The notes under the pieces are model-generated. The model did no database searches, was not told the origin of the DNA, and was given only the letters and a program-made list of their open reading frames with translations. Positions 43,654 to 52,697 of a stretch of 64,000 nt of DNA are shown here, one piece after another. The stretch covers positions 191,258-255,257 of the forward strand of contig JADJVL010000008.1 of assembly GCA_016710635.1 (NCBI GenBank), written 5' to 3'. Source of the stretch: Holophagaceae bacterium. Lineage in GTDB: Bacteria; Acidobacteriota; Holophagae; Holophagales; Holophagaceae. The translations under genes were made by a program, and so were the position numbers. Within the stretch, counting starts at the first letter, position 1. Each line of letters starts with the position of its first letter.

Positions 43654-46600
43654 TCAGGGCGTCCGGATCTGGAAGGTGGTGACCGCCAGGGTACCGGCCG
43701 GATTCTGGACCGTCAGGGTGTAGGTGCGCGTGGTGGCCGGCGTGGCCGGCGACATCACCACGAGGACATCCCCGTTCGAAACCGTCCAGGTGGTGCCGAT
43801 GCCATCCGTGACCCGGCCGGTGGTGCTGCCGGTGAAGGTGAAGGTCAGGGGCACCGGAGTGCTGATCGGCACCACGAAGGGGCTGGGGCCAGGGCCGGTG
43901 ATGGTGGCGGTGGGCAGTTCCCAGACAATGACGGTCCGGGTGGTATCCACCACCGAAGTGCCCTGGGTCAGCCGCAGCGTGTAGCTGTAGAGGCCGAAGG
44001 GAGGCACCACCAGGGCCACCGGCACCGCGGTGCCCGTGCCGGGGCTGCTGACGCCCGCGTAGATCGTGGTCACGGTGCCGCCGTCATCGGTCTGGAGGAT
44101 GTCGGCGGTGCCACCGGGCGCGAGGTTGAAGACCCAGTTCATGAAGATCGAATCGCCCACGCTGACCACGGCCGGGGCGACCGTGAAGCTGCTGGAGAAG
44201 GGCAGCGCGAGGACCGTGACCGTGGCCGTGGTGGTGGCGATGGTGCCCGCGGCATTGGTGACGATCAGGGTGTAGGTGGTGGTGACGTTGAGGGTGACGT
44301 TGTAGGAGCCGCCCGTCACCACGTTGCCCACGCCGCTGGTGACCACGCCGGTGCCATTGGAGAAGGTCGGCACCAGGACGCTCGTCTGGCCGGCATTGAT
44401 GGTGGCCGGGGTGGCGACCAGGCTGGTGGCGATCGGCGTCGCCACGACCGTGACGGTGACGGTGCGGGTGGCCGTGATGGTGCCGGAGGTGACGGTAAGG
44501 GTAAAGGTCGTCGTGGTGGCCAGGGCCGCGCTGTTGATGGGCACGCCCGAGACCACGACGCCCACGCCGTTGTCGACGGAGCCCGCGGCGCCGGCGGCGA
44601 AGATCGCCAGCAGGCTCGTGGTGGACCCGGCGGTGACGACGGCCGGAGTGGCGGTGAAGCTGGTGGCCAGGGGTCCGGCCAGGACGGTGATGGTGCGCTG
44701 GGCCGTGGCGATCATGCCGGCCGCGTTGGTCACCGTCAGCTGGTAGACCGTGGTGGCGCCGGGCACGACCGTGTAGGGAGTGCCAGTAAGCACAGCGCCC
44801 ACGGCGTTATTGATGGCGCCCGTGCCGCCCGTGAAGATGGGCGTCAGGTCCGTGCTCCCGCCGGCGGTGATGATGGTGGCGCTGGCGTTGAGGGTGGCCG
44901 TGGGGGCCGCGACCACATCGACGGTAACAGTCTGGAGGGACGTGGTCCCGGCGGTGTTGGTCACCAGCAGGCTGTAGGTGACGGTGGTGCCGACGGAGGC
45001 CCCCGTGGGCGTCACGAGCACCGGGGTGCCGGAGGTCGGTGTCGCCGGCAACTGGGCTCCCGTGAAGGAGTTGGCCGAGCCGGTCAGGCCGTTCACGGCG
45101 GTGCCGTTGGTGAAGAGCGCCGTCAGGTTGATGGAGTCGCCGACGGTGATGATGCGGCGGCTGGCGGTAAGGCTGATGGCGTTGGGACCGGACACCACGG
45201 TGACGGTGGCCTGAGTGATGACCGAGTCACCGGCGGTGTTGGTGACCGTCAGTGTGTAGGTGGTCGTCGCGATGGGGGTGACGGGGTAGCCCGCCCCGGT
45301 GATCACGGTTCCCACGTCATTGCTGACGACGCCGGTACCGTTGGAGAACGTGGGCGTCAAGGTGGAGGACTGACCCGCCGTGACCGTCGCGGGGACCGCC
45401 ACCAGGCTGGCGGCGACGGGGGCCGCCACCACCACGATGGGCAGGGTGCGGGTGACCGTCTGGCCGGCGAGGTTGGTCTCGGTCAGGGTGTGGGTCTGGG
45501 TGCCCACCGTCCCGGGGATGTAGGGGATCGGGGAGCCGCTGGAAGGAACAATGGGAGAGGCCGGGTTGCCCAGCGCGTCGCCGTGGGTGATCTGGTTGCC
45601 GGCGACGGCGGGGGTCGGGTTGCTGAAGACCGCGGTCAGGTTGGTCACGGTGCCGATGGTCACGGGGTTCCGGGAGGCCGTGAAGCTCGTGATGGTGACG
45701 GGCTGCACAACGATGATGGTGCGGACCGCGGTGCCGACCTGTCCGGCGTTGTCGGTGACGGTGAGGGTGTAGGTGGTGGTGTTGGCCGGCGAGACCGCAT
45801 ACGACTGACCAGTCAGGACGGTTCCGACACCCTGGTTGATGGTGCCCACCAGGGCAGGCGCGCCGCCGCTGAAGACGGGCAGGAGGTTGACGCTCTGGCC
45901 GGCGGTGATGGTGTCGGCGACGGCGGAGGAGGTGAGCGTCACGGTCAGGGCCAGCAGGGGATTGACCACGATACTGGTGGGCGCGCCGGGGGTGCAGCTG
46001 GAGCCCGCAGCGTTCGTGACCGTCACCGTAATGGTGAGCGGCGACACGCTGCCGGCGGTGTAGGTGATCTGGTTGGTGCCCTGGCCGGCGGTGATGCTGC
46101 CGTTGGTCACGGTCCAGGTGTAGGTCATGCCGATCTGGCTGGGCACGCTGGCGATGTGGCCCGGGGTGGTGGCGATGATGGGACCGGCTTCAGCCGTGAT
46201 GGTGCAGTTGGGGGCCGGGGCCACGGTGACGAGGGTCGTGGCGACGGCGACGCCGCCGGGGCCGGTGACCGTCAGGAGGTAGCTGGTGTTCGCGACCAGG
46301 GGACCGACGGTGGCCGGAGTGCCGGAAACGATGACGGTGGCCGCGGAGGCCGGAATGGTGTCGAAGCTGCCCGTGCCGCCGCTGAAGACGGCGATCAGCT
46401 GGGTGCTCGTTCCGGAGGTGATGACATTCGGGAAGGCCGCGAAGCTGGCGATGGAGGGCGGCTGGACCACGGTGATGGTCTCGATGTCCGTGACCGCCGT
46501 GCCGGCGCCGTTGGTCACCGTCAGGATGTAGGTGGTGGTGACGATGGGGCTGACAGAGTAGACGCCACCGTTGATGACATTGAAGGCGCTGCCGCCGCCG

Positions 46601-49600
46601 GAAAGGATGGCCGTAGCATCGGGACCCGCGGTGAAGATGGTGGTGAGGTCGACCGAATCGCCCGCATTGATGGTGTTGGAAGAGGCCTGCAGATCCACGC
46701 CCGTGGGGGCGACGACGACCTTGACCAGGACGCCGGTGGTGTGGGTGACGCCGGCGCCGTTGTCGGCGAGCAGGGTGAAGATGCGATCGGTGGTGTCGGT
46801 CCCGTCAAGAGTGACTGCGAAGGGCACGCCGGTCTGGAGGGTCGGGGTGCTGCGAGGCGTGCCGGTGTCCGTAGCGACGGAGGAGGTCACCCCAGCGGTG
46901 GCCGGAGGCGCAGGCAGGGGAATGTTGAAGATCGCGGTGAGGAAGAGCTGGGAACCGGCGGTGGCCACCAGGCGGTCCGCCACAAGGGTCTGGGCGAAGG
47001 GGCCGGAGAGCACAAAGAGGGTGACCGAGGCGGTGACCTCACGTCCGGCGGAGTTGGTGACCGTCAGAGTGTAGGTGGTGGACACGATGGGAGTGACCAC
47101 GTAGCTGGCGCCGCTGACCACGGGACCGATGGCGTTGTTGATGGCGCCGGTGCCGTTGGTGAAGACGGGCAGCAGGGTGGCGGACTGGCCGGCGGTGAGG
47201 GTGTTGGCCGGATTGCCTGCGGGGACGGTGGCCGTCAGGGCCGCCGTCGGCGCCGGCACCACCGTCAGGTTCGTGGTGGTCGTGTAGGTGGTCGGGGTCG
47301 CGTTGGTCACCGCCAGGGTGTAGGTGTAGATGCCGGCGGAAGCGGGCGCCGAAAGCACCGCCTGGGGCGTGCCGCTGGTAGGCGCGTAGGCGTTGGGCGT
47401 CAGGAAGGCGCCACCATTGCTGGTCACCGCCGCCGAGACGGCATTGGTATAGACCGCATAAAGCTGGGTGGTGTCGCCCTCGGTGATGATATTGGGCTGG
47501 AAGTAGAAGGCCTGGGCGAAGGGACCGGCGAGCACGGTGACCGTGAGGCTGGCTGTGGCGGTATCGCCCACGGGGTTGGTCACGGTGAGCACATAGGTGG
47601 TCGTCGTGGCCGGAGTCACCGGGTAGGCCTGGCCCGAAGTGACGGTGCCGATGCCGGCGATGACGCCGGTGCCGTTGGTGAAGGTCGGGGTGATGCTGGT
47701 GGTCTCACCCAGGGTGATCGGGTTGTTGGACCCGCCGGTGATGGCGAGGGCCGCGGTCGGCAGAGCATAGACATTGACCGTGACGCCGTGGGTGGAAGTC
47801 ACCAGCGCGCTGTTGGTGACGGTCAGGGTGTAGACATAGCTGCCGGCGACCGTGGGCGTGACGACGAAGGGAACCGCGTTCAAGGGGGCGACCGCGGCGC
47901 CGAGGCCGCTGGTGCCCGTGGTGGCGCCCACGCCGGTGGCGCTGGTGCAGACCACCGAGGCCGTGCCGCCGCTGCCGATGGTGAAGTAGGCCGTCAGGAA
48001 GGTGTTGGAACCCACCGACATGTTGATGGGAGTGGCGGTCAGGGCCGCGGCGTTGGGGCCAGTCAGGACGATGACCGTGTGGACCGTGCCGGTGGTGGCG
48101 CCGATGGAGTTGGTGACCGTGAGGGTGTAGGTGGTGGTCTGGGTGGGCTGGACAGCGTACTGCTGGCCGGAGAGCACCGGTCCGACCGCTGGGGCGACCA
48201 CGCCGGTCCCGCCGGAGAAGGTCGGGACCAGGAAGGTGGTGTCACCGGCGGTGATGGGGTTGACCGTGGAGGTCAGGCTGGTCGCCACGGGCAGGCCGAC
48301 CACGAGGACCGTCACCGAGCGGTTGACGGACACCAGGGCGGCGTTGGTCACCGTAAGGGTGTAGGTGGTGGTGACGCTGGGATTGACAAAGAGGGAGACA
48401 CCGCTGGTGACCGGAACGCCGGCACCGGGGAAGGGCGGCACGCTCCCGGTGGGGGGCGCGGTGACCACGCCGTTGCCGCCGGAGAAGATGCCGATCAGCT
48501 GGGAGAAGTCGCCGGCGGTGATGGTGGACGGGTAGGCGATGAAGCTGTCGATGACGGGATCGCCCACCACGTGGACCGTGAGGATCCGGGTGACGGCGTC
48601 ACCGGCGGGGTTCGTCACCGTCAGGGTGTAGGTGGTCGTCTCGATGGGGTTGACCGTGTAGGAATTGCCACTGATCACGGAACCGACGCCGCCGATGTAG
48701 CCCTGGCCGTTGATGAAGACCGGCAGGAGCTGGACGGGGCTGCCGCCCGCCACGGGGGGCGGCGTGGGCGGGTTCGAAGTGAAGCTGGTGATGGACGGGG
48801 GCGGGACGACGGTGACGACGGTGCCCGTGGTGGCCGAAGCGCCCGCCGGGTTGGTCACGACCATGGTGTAGGTCGTGGTGACCGGCGGCGTGACCAGATA
48901 GGGCACACCGTTGAGGACGGAACCGACGCCGTTGTCGACGATGGCGGTTCCGCTGGTGAAGTTGCCGACCAGGCGCGTCGAGTTGCCGATGGTGATGATG
49001 GGCGGCACCGCCACCAGGCTGATGCCGGTCGGGGGGATGACCACCGTGACGGTGGTGGACAGCTGGACGAAGGCACCCGCCGCGTTGGTCACGGTCAGGA
49101 GGTAGGTGGAGGTGACCGTGGGCGAGACCTTGACCCGGACGCCGGAAAGGACGGGACCGATGCCGCTGATGGAGCCATTGCCGCCGGTGAAGGTGGCGAT
49201 GAGGTCCGTGCTGCTACCGACGGTGATCGTGTCGGGGCTGCCCATGAAGCTGATGATTTCGGGGATGAGCACGACATTGATCGTCACGATCGAGGTCGAA
49301 ACCCCTCCCGCCAGGTTGGTGACGGAAAGGATGTAGGTCGTGGTGGCGGTCGGGGTGACCGTGATGGGCAGGCCATTGGTCGGCGTGATGGTGGTGGCGT
49401 TCGCGCTGTTGGTGATGACCGCCGCGCCGCCGGAGAAGGTGGCCGTCAGGCGGGCCGAATCCCCCAGGGTGATCGTCGTCTTGTCGGCGAAGAGGCTGAC
49501 ATTGGAGGGGAAGCCCACGACGGTGACGGTGGTGGCGGCGATGGCCGAAACGCCCACGCCATTGGTGACCGTAAGGACATAGGTGGTGGACACCAGCGGG

Positions 49601-50328
49601 GTCACCGTGGTGTTCACCCCGGAACCGACGGTGCCGATGCCGTTGTTGATGGAGCCGGTGCCGCCACTGAAGATGTTGCTCAGGGTCGAACTCGCGCCCT
49701 GAGAGATGGTGGTCGGAGTCGCGGTAAAGGTGGTGATGACCGGCGCGCCCTGGACCGTGATGATCAGGCCCTGGGTGACCTTCTGGCCTACGGAGTTGGT
49801 GACGGTGAGGGTGTAGGTCGTGGTCGTGGTCGGGCTGACGAGGAAGGGCACACCGCTGACGGGCACCACCGTCGCGGCGCTGGCGCTGTTGGTCACCGCG
49901 GCGGTCCCGCCAGAGAAGGTCGCGGTCAGGGCTACGGACTCGCCGAGGGTGATGCTGCTCTTCGAAGCGCTGAAGGAGACGGGCCCCACCGGCGGCACCA
50001 CGGTGATGGTCAAGGCGCGGCTCGCCGAAGCGTTGGCGGCGTTGGTCACCGTGAGCACGAAGGTCGTCGTCTGGGACGGGGATACGGCTAGGGCCTGGCC
50101 GCTGGGCGCGGAGCCCACGGACGGCGCGATGGTGCCGGTGCCGTTCGTGTACACCGCCGTGAGCATGGCGATGCTGCCCTGGGCGATGGTGGTGCTGTCA
50201 GCGGTGAAGCTGGTGATGGCCGGTTCGGGAGGTGCCTGGGGGGCGCTGCTGCTGCCCCCGCCACAGGCCACCATCAAGGCCAGCAAGGCGATGGAGAAGT
50301 AGGACAGGAACCGGGTGACGGTGCGCAT
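43654..50328 (-). CDS. Giant lipoprotein of about 25 Ig-like repeats
   Basis: 2224 residues from ATG 50328 (GAGGGG 4 bases upstream). The lipoprotein signal ends at LMVACGGG (Cys near 22). Almost the whole protein is a chain of about 25 units of 80-90 residues. Each has an opening like ITSFTA-P-TI--G-S--L, an inner FSGGTG-I--G-G-V-SG and a closing TTTYTLTVTNAAG. The units are diverged but clearly one family, and the same unit occurs once in the protein at 4204 and six times at 5896. There is no catalytic domain. It is probably a long surface stalk or adhesin. Both strands stay open across much of the gene, a result of the repeat codon bias. Confidence 0.9.
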   Translation of the reverse strand: MRTVTRFLSYFSIALLALMVACGGGSSSAPQAPPEPAITSFTADSTTIAQGSIAMLTAVYTNGTGTIAPSVGSAPSGQALAVSPSQTTTFVLTVTNAANASASRALTITVVPPVGPVSFSASKSSITLGESVALTATFSGGTAAVTNSASAATVVPVSGVPFLVSPTTTTTYTLTVTNSVGQKVTQGLIITVQGAPVITTFTATPTTISQGASSTLSNIFSGGTGSINNGIGTVGSGVNTTVTPLVSTTYVLTVTNGVGVSAIAATTVTVVGFPSNVSLFADKTTITLGDSARLTATFSGGAAVITNSANATTITPTNGLPITVTPTATTTYILSVTNLAGGVSTSIVTINVVLIPEIISFMGSPDTITVGSSTDLIATFTGGNGSISGIGPVLSGVRVKVSPTVTSTYLLTVTNAAGAFVQLSTTVTVVIPPTGISLVAVPPIITIGNSTRLVGNFTSGTAIVDNGVGSVLNGVPYLVTPPVTTTYTMVVTNPAGASATTGTVVTVVPPPSITSFTSNPPTPPPVAGGSPVQLLPVFINGQGYIGGVGSVISGNSYTVNPIETTTYTLTVTNPAGDAVTRILTVHVVGDPVIDSFIAYPSTITAGDFSQLIGIFSGGNGVVTAPPTGSVPPFPGAGVPVTSGVSLFVNPSVTTTYTLTVTNAALVSVNRSVTVLVVGLPVATSLTSTVNPITAGDTTFLVPTFSGGTGVVAPAVGPVLSGQQYAVQPTQTTTYTLTVTNSIGATTGTVHTVIVLTGPNAAALTATPINMSVGSNTFLTAYFTIGSGGTASVVCTSATGVGATTGTSGLGAAVAPLNAVPFVVTPTVAGSYVYTLTVTNSALVTSTHGVTVNVYALPTAALAITGGSNNPITLGETTSITPTFTNGTGVIAGIGTVTSGQAYPVTPATTTTYVLTVTNPVGDTATASLTVTVLAGPFAQAFYFQPNIITEGDTTQLYAVYTNAVSAAVTSNGGAFLTPNAYAPTSGTPQAVLSAPASAGIYTYTLAVTNATPTTYTTTTNLTVVPAPTAALTATVPAGNPANTLTAGQSATLLPVFTNGTGAINNAIGPVVSGASYVVTPIVSTTYTLTVTNSAGREVTASVTLFVLSGPFAQTLVADRLVATAGSQLFLTAIFNIPLPAPPATAGVTSSVATDTGTPRSTPTLQTGVPFAVTLDGTDTTDRIFTLLADNGAGVTHTTGVLVKVVVAPTGVDLQASSNTINAGDSVDLTTIFTAGPDATAILSGGGSAFNVINGGVYSVSPIVTTTYILTVTNGAGTAVTDIETITVVQPPSIASFAAFPNVITSGTSTQLIAVFSGGTGSFDTIPASAATVIVSGTPATVGPLVANTSYLLTVTGPGGVAVATTLVTVAPAPNCTITAEAGPIIATTPGHIASVPSQIGMTYTWTVTNGSITAGQGTNQITYTAGSVSPLTITVTVTNAAGSSCTPGAPTSIVVNPLLALTVTLTSSAVADTITAGQSVNLLPVFSGGAPALVGTINQGVGTVLTGQSYAVSPANTTTYTLTVTDNAGQVGTAVRTIIVVQPVTITSFTASRNPVTIGTVTNLTAVFSNPTPAVAGNQITHGDALGNPASPIVPSSGSPIPYIPGTVGTQTHTLTETNLAGQTVTRTLPIVVVAAPVAASLVAVPATVTAGQSSTLTPTFSNGTGVVSNDVGTVITGAGYPVTPIATTTYTLTVTNTAGDSVITQATVTVVSGPNAISLTASRRIITVGDSINLTALFTNGTAVNGLTGSANSFTGAQLPATPTSGTPVLVTPTGASVGTTVTYSLLVTNTAGTTSLQTVTVDVVAAPTATLNASATIITAGGSTDLTPIFTGGTGAINNAVGAVLTGTPYTVVPGATTVYQLTVTNAAGMIATAQRTITVLAGPLATSFTATPAVVTAGSTTSLLAIFAAGAAGSVDNGVGVVVSGVPINSAALATTTTFTLTVTSGTITATRTVTVTVVATPIATSLVATPATINAGQTSVLVPTFSNGTGVVTSGVGNVVTGGSYNVTLNVTTTYTLIVTNAAGTIATTTATVTVLALPFSSSFTVAPAVVSVGDSIFMNWVFNLAPGGTADILQTDDGGTVTTIYAGVSSPGTGTAVPVALVVPPFGLYSYTLRLTQGTSVVDTTRTVIVWELPTATITGPGPSPFVVPISTPVPLTFTFTGSTTGRVTDGIGTTWTVSNGDVLVVMSPATPATTRTYTLTVQNPAGTLAVTTFQIRTP

Positions 50329-50381
50329 AGGAGCCCCTCGAAAGGCATGCATGACGAACTACGGACGGCTGGGTGCCCCTT

Positions 50382-50412
50382 ATTAAACCCTTTCCAACCT
50401 TTAATGTGTCAA
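50382..50412 (-). promoter_or_regulatory. Candidate promoter of the giant Ig protein
   Basis: On the minus strand TTGACA (50407-50412) is followed after 19 bases by TTTAAT (50382-50387). The -35 is perfect; the spacing is longer than ideal. Confidence 0.4.
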
Positions 50413-50538
50413 CCGGGTTTTTCCCCCCGGCTTGCATCAGTGAAGGACCTGATGCGCGTCACATCCCCGCAGGTCCTTTGTTTTTCAAGGCACCGACCCC
50501 ATCTGGGCGAGGTCTGGAAAATACAAGAAGATCCACGG

Positions 50539-50556
50539 ATGTCATATAAATGACAT
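50539..50556. promoter_or_regulatory. Palindrome, possible operator
   Basis: ATGTCAT-ATAA-ATGACAT is a perfect 7-bp inverted repeat with a 4-base centre, in an AT-rich patch between two divergent genes. It also holds a TATAAA that could be a -10 for the rightward unit. The form suits a dimeric regulator; its identity is unknown. Confidence 0.45.
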
Positions 50557-50677
50557 TTTATTCTCCCCCTGATGCCCCCGATCCTGGGTCCGCTCGCCGG
50601 GGGATACTGCCCGATCGACCCGGGCTCCCCAGCCCTGCGGGAACCCGCTGATAGGTTCTCGGCATCGGAGGCAGCCC

Positions 50678-51433
50678 ATGAGTGACCAGCCCAATGCGAC
50701 GCCGGAAGCGGAACTGTACGGAGGAGTACCCAAACAGGCTCCACCGGCTCCCCCGGGCCTCGTCGACCAGTTCGCAGGTCTCTTCACCGAACCTTCCGCT
50801 CTCTTCCAGCGGCTCAACGCGGCTCCCAGTTGGGTCCCCGCCCTTCTGACCACGCTGATCGTCAGTCTGGTCCTGGTGGCAGCCTGGGCGTGGCACGTGG
50901 ACGTGGACGCCATGATGCGCCCTGGCATGGAGGCGAACCCGCGCATGACCCCCGAGCAGGTGGATCAGGCGATCGGCTTCATGACCCGCTTCTTCCCCTA
51001 CATCGCCCTCGTGCAGACCGCGCTCATGGTGCCCCTTGGCACCCTCCTGTTCGCGTTCCTCCTCTGGCTCGTCGGCAAGTTCAGCGCGGTCGGCGACAAG
51101 CCCTCCTTCGTGCAGGCGCTTTCGGCGACGACCGTGCCGGGCCTCGCCGGGCTTCCGAACTCGCTGATCATCACCCTGATGTGCTTCGTGCGCCCCGTGG
51201 GCGGTTCCACGCCCGAGAAGCTCAGCCCGGCCTCCCTGGCCTTCTACCTCCACCCCGAGAATCCCAAGGTCCACGCCCTGCTCGGCGCCGTGGATCTGTT
51301 CGGCATCTTCTCCTACGTCCTCGTCTACCTCGCCGCGCGGCATCTGCTTCGCCTGAAGGCCGGCGGCGCGATCCTCTGCGTCGTTCTGGTGGTCCTGCTC
51401 CTGAACCTGCCCCGCGTCCTGGGAGCCCGGTAG
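50678..51433 (+). CDS. Yip1-domain membrane protein
   Basis: 251 residues. A Pro-rich tail (about 1-27) and LVDQFAGLFTEPSALFQRLNAAPSW precede about five hydrophobic segments (for example VPALLTTLIVSLVLVAAWAW), the layout of the Yip1 family. Its stop is 1 bp before the start of the MacA-like gene, so the three genes 50678-53920 are one transcription unit. A transport-related or lipid-related accessory role is possible but unproven. Confidence 0.8.
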   Translation: MSDQPNATPEAELYGGVPKQAPPAPPGLVDQFAGLFTEPSALFQRLNAAPSWVPALLTTLIVSLVLVAAWAWHVDVDAMMRPGMEANPRMTPEQVDQAIGFMTRFFPYIALVQTALMVPLGTLLFAFLLWLVGKFSAVGDKPSFVQALSATTVPGLAGLPNSLIITLMCFVRPVGGSTPEKLSPASLAFYLHPENPKVHALLGAVDLFGIFSYVLVYLAARHLLRLKAGGAILCVVLVVLLLNLPRVLGAR

Positions 51434-51434
51434 G

Positions 51435-52697
51435 ATGGCCTCCCGGAAAGCAAAGCTCCTCGCCGCCCTGGCCGCAGGGCTGGCCGTGCTGATCGCCCTG
51501 GGCTTCGCCTTCGGCGGCGGCAAGGAGGACCCCGACGCCTTCTCCTGGGATGCGGTCTCCAAGGGCGGGATCCGGGAGACCATCAGCGCCAGTGGCGAGA
51601 TCCAGGCCGTGCGCAAGGTCAATGTGGGCACTTCGGTGGCCGGGGAGATCAAGGCCATCCACGTGAAGGATGGCCAGGATGTCCAGGCCGGCGACCTGCT
51701 GGTCAGCATCGACCAGGAGCGCCTCCGGTCCGAACTGAACCGGACGGAAGCCGCCCTGGACGCCAGCCGCAAGGAGGCCGCCCGCATGGAGGCGACCATG
51801 AAGCGGGCCAAGGAATCCAACCTGCGCAGCGAGTCGCTCTTCAAGCAGGGCCTGATCAGCGACGAAGCCTGGCGCCAGGACCAGCTGGCGCGGGAGAACG
51901 CCGAGTTGAGCTGGCAGGCGGCCCAGGCGGTCGTGGCCCAGAGCCAGGCGAACCTCGTCTCCATGCGCGACTCGGTGAGCAAGACCGTGCTCCGCGCCCC
52001 CATCCACGGGCGGGTGACGTCCCTGAAGGCGGAGAAGGGTGAAACGGCCATTCCCGGCGTCAGCAATCTCCCCGGCGCGACCCTCATGGTCATCTCCGAC
52101 ATGAGCGAGCTGATGGCTGAGATCAAGGTGAACGAGGGGGAGGTCGTCCGCTGCAAGGTCGGACAGACGGCCCAGGTCACCGTGGAGTCCCTGCCGGGCC
52201 GGGTCTTTCAGGGCACCGTCGCCGAGGTCGCCACCGGGAACGAAGGCATCGGCCAGGACGCCAACATGTACAAGGTGAAGGTCGCCCTCGACATGAAGTC
52301 CACCGACGTGGAACGGCTGCGGCCCGGCATGAGCGCCCGGGCGATGATCCTCACCAGCGAGGCCAAGGACGTGCTGCGGGTGCCCCTCCAGGCCGTCCTG
52401 GAACGGGAAGGCACGAACGAGGAGGCCCAGAAGCAGGGCCTGCTGGCGCCCGCCACCCGCACGGTGGTGATGGTGGCCAAGGCCGGCAAGGCCTCCGAGC
52501 GGGCCGTCACGACGGGCATCGCCAACAACCAGTTCTTCCTGGTGAAGTCCGGGCTCGCAGAGGGCGAACAGGTGCTCACCGGACCGGTGCGCAGGCTGAA
52601 GGACCTGAAGGACCGCGCCGCCGTGAAGTTGAAGGCCAAGTCAGACACTCAGGTTGAGGAGGAAGCCCGGAAGCGGAAGTCCGGGGGCAAGGCCTGA
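51435..52697 (+). CDS. MacA-like periplasmic adaptor (HlyD family)
   Basis: 420 residues from ATG 51435. The N-terminal helix (LLAALAAGLAVLIALGFAFGGG) anchors it in the inner membrane. A biotinyl-lipoyl-like half (GTSVAGEIKAIHVKDGQDVQAGDLLVSID) comes next, then a coiled-coil hairpin near 90-150. The second lipoyl half (LRAPIHGRVTSLKAEKGE) and a beta-barrel domain follow, and the protein ends in a Lys-rich tail. These adaptors join an ABC or RND pump to an outer-membrane channel. Its stop overlaps the start of the next gene by one base. Confidence 0.9.
   Translation: MASRKAKLLAALAAGLAVLIALGFAFGGGKEDPDAFSWDAVSKGGIRETISASGEIQAVRKVNVGTSVAGEIKAIHVKDGQDVQAGDLLVSIDQERLRSELNRTEAALDASRKEAARMEATMKRAKESNLRSESLFKQGLISDEAWRQDQLARENAELSWQAAQAVVAQSQANLVSMRDSVSKTVLRAPIHGRVTSLKAEKGETAIPGVSNLPGATLMVISDMSELMAEIKVNEGEVVRCKVGQTAQVTVESLPGRVFQGTVAEVATGNEGIGQDANMYKVKVALDMKSTDVERLRPGMSARAMILTSEAKDVLRVPLQAVLEREGTNEEAQKQGLLAPATRTVVMVAKAGKASERAVTTGIANNQFFLVKSGLAEGEQVLTGPVRRLKDLKDRAAVKLKAKSDTQVEEEARKRKSGGKA

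Larger units (their letters stand above)
50329..50677. other. Divergent promoter region
   Basis: 349 bases without a gene, AT-rich in the middle. It holds the promoters of the giant Ig protein (leftward) and of the Yip1-MacA-MacB-like unit (rightward), plus a palindrome at 50539-50556. Confidence 0.6.

Noticed and set aside
45490..50091. 1533-codon plus-strand reading frame opposite the giant Ig-repeat gene
   Set aside because: It arises from the repeat's codon bias and is very Gly/Asp/Arg-rich; the minus-strand reading has a signal, lipobox and repeats.
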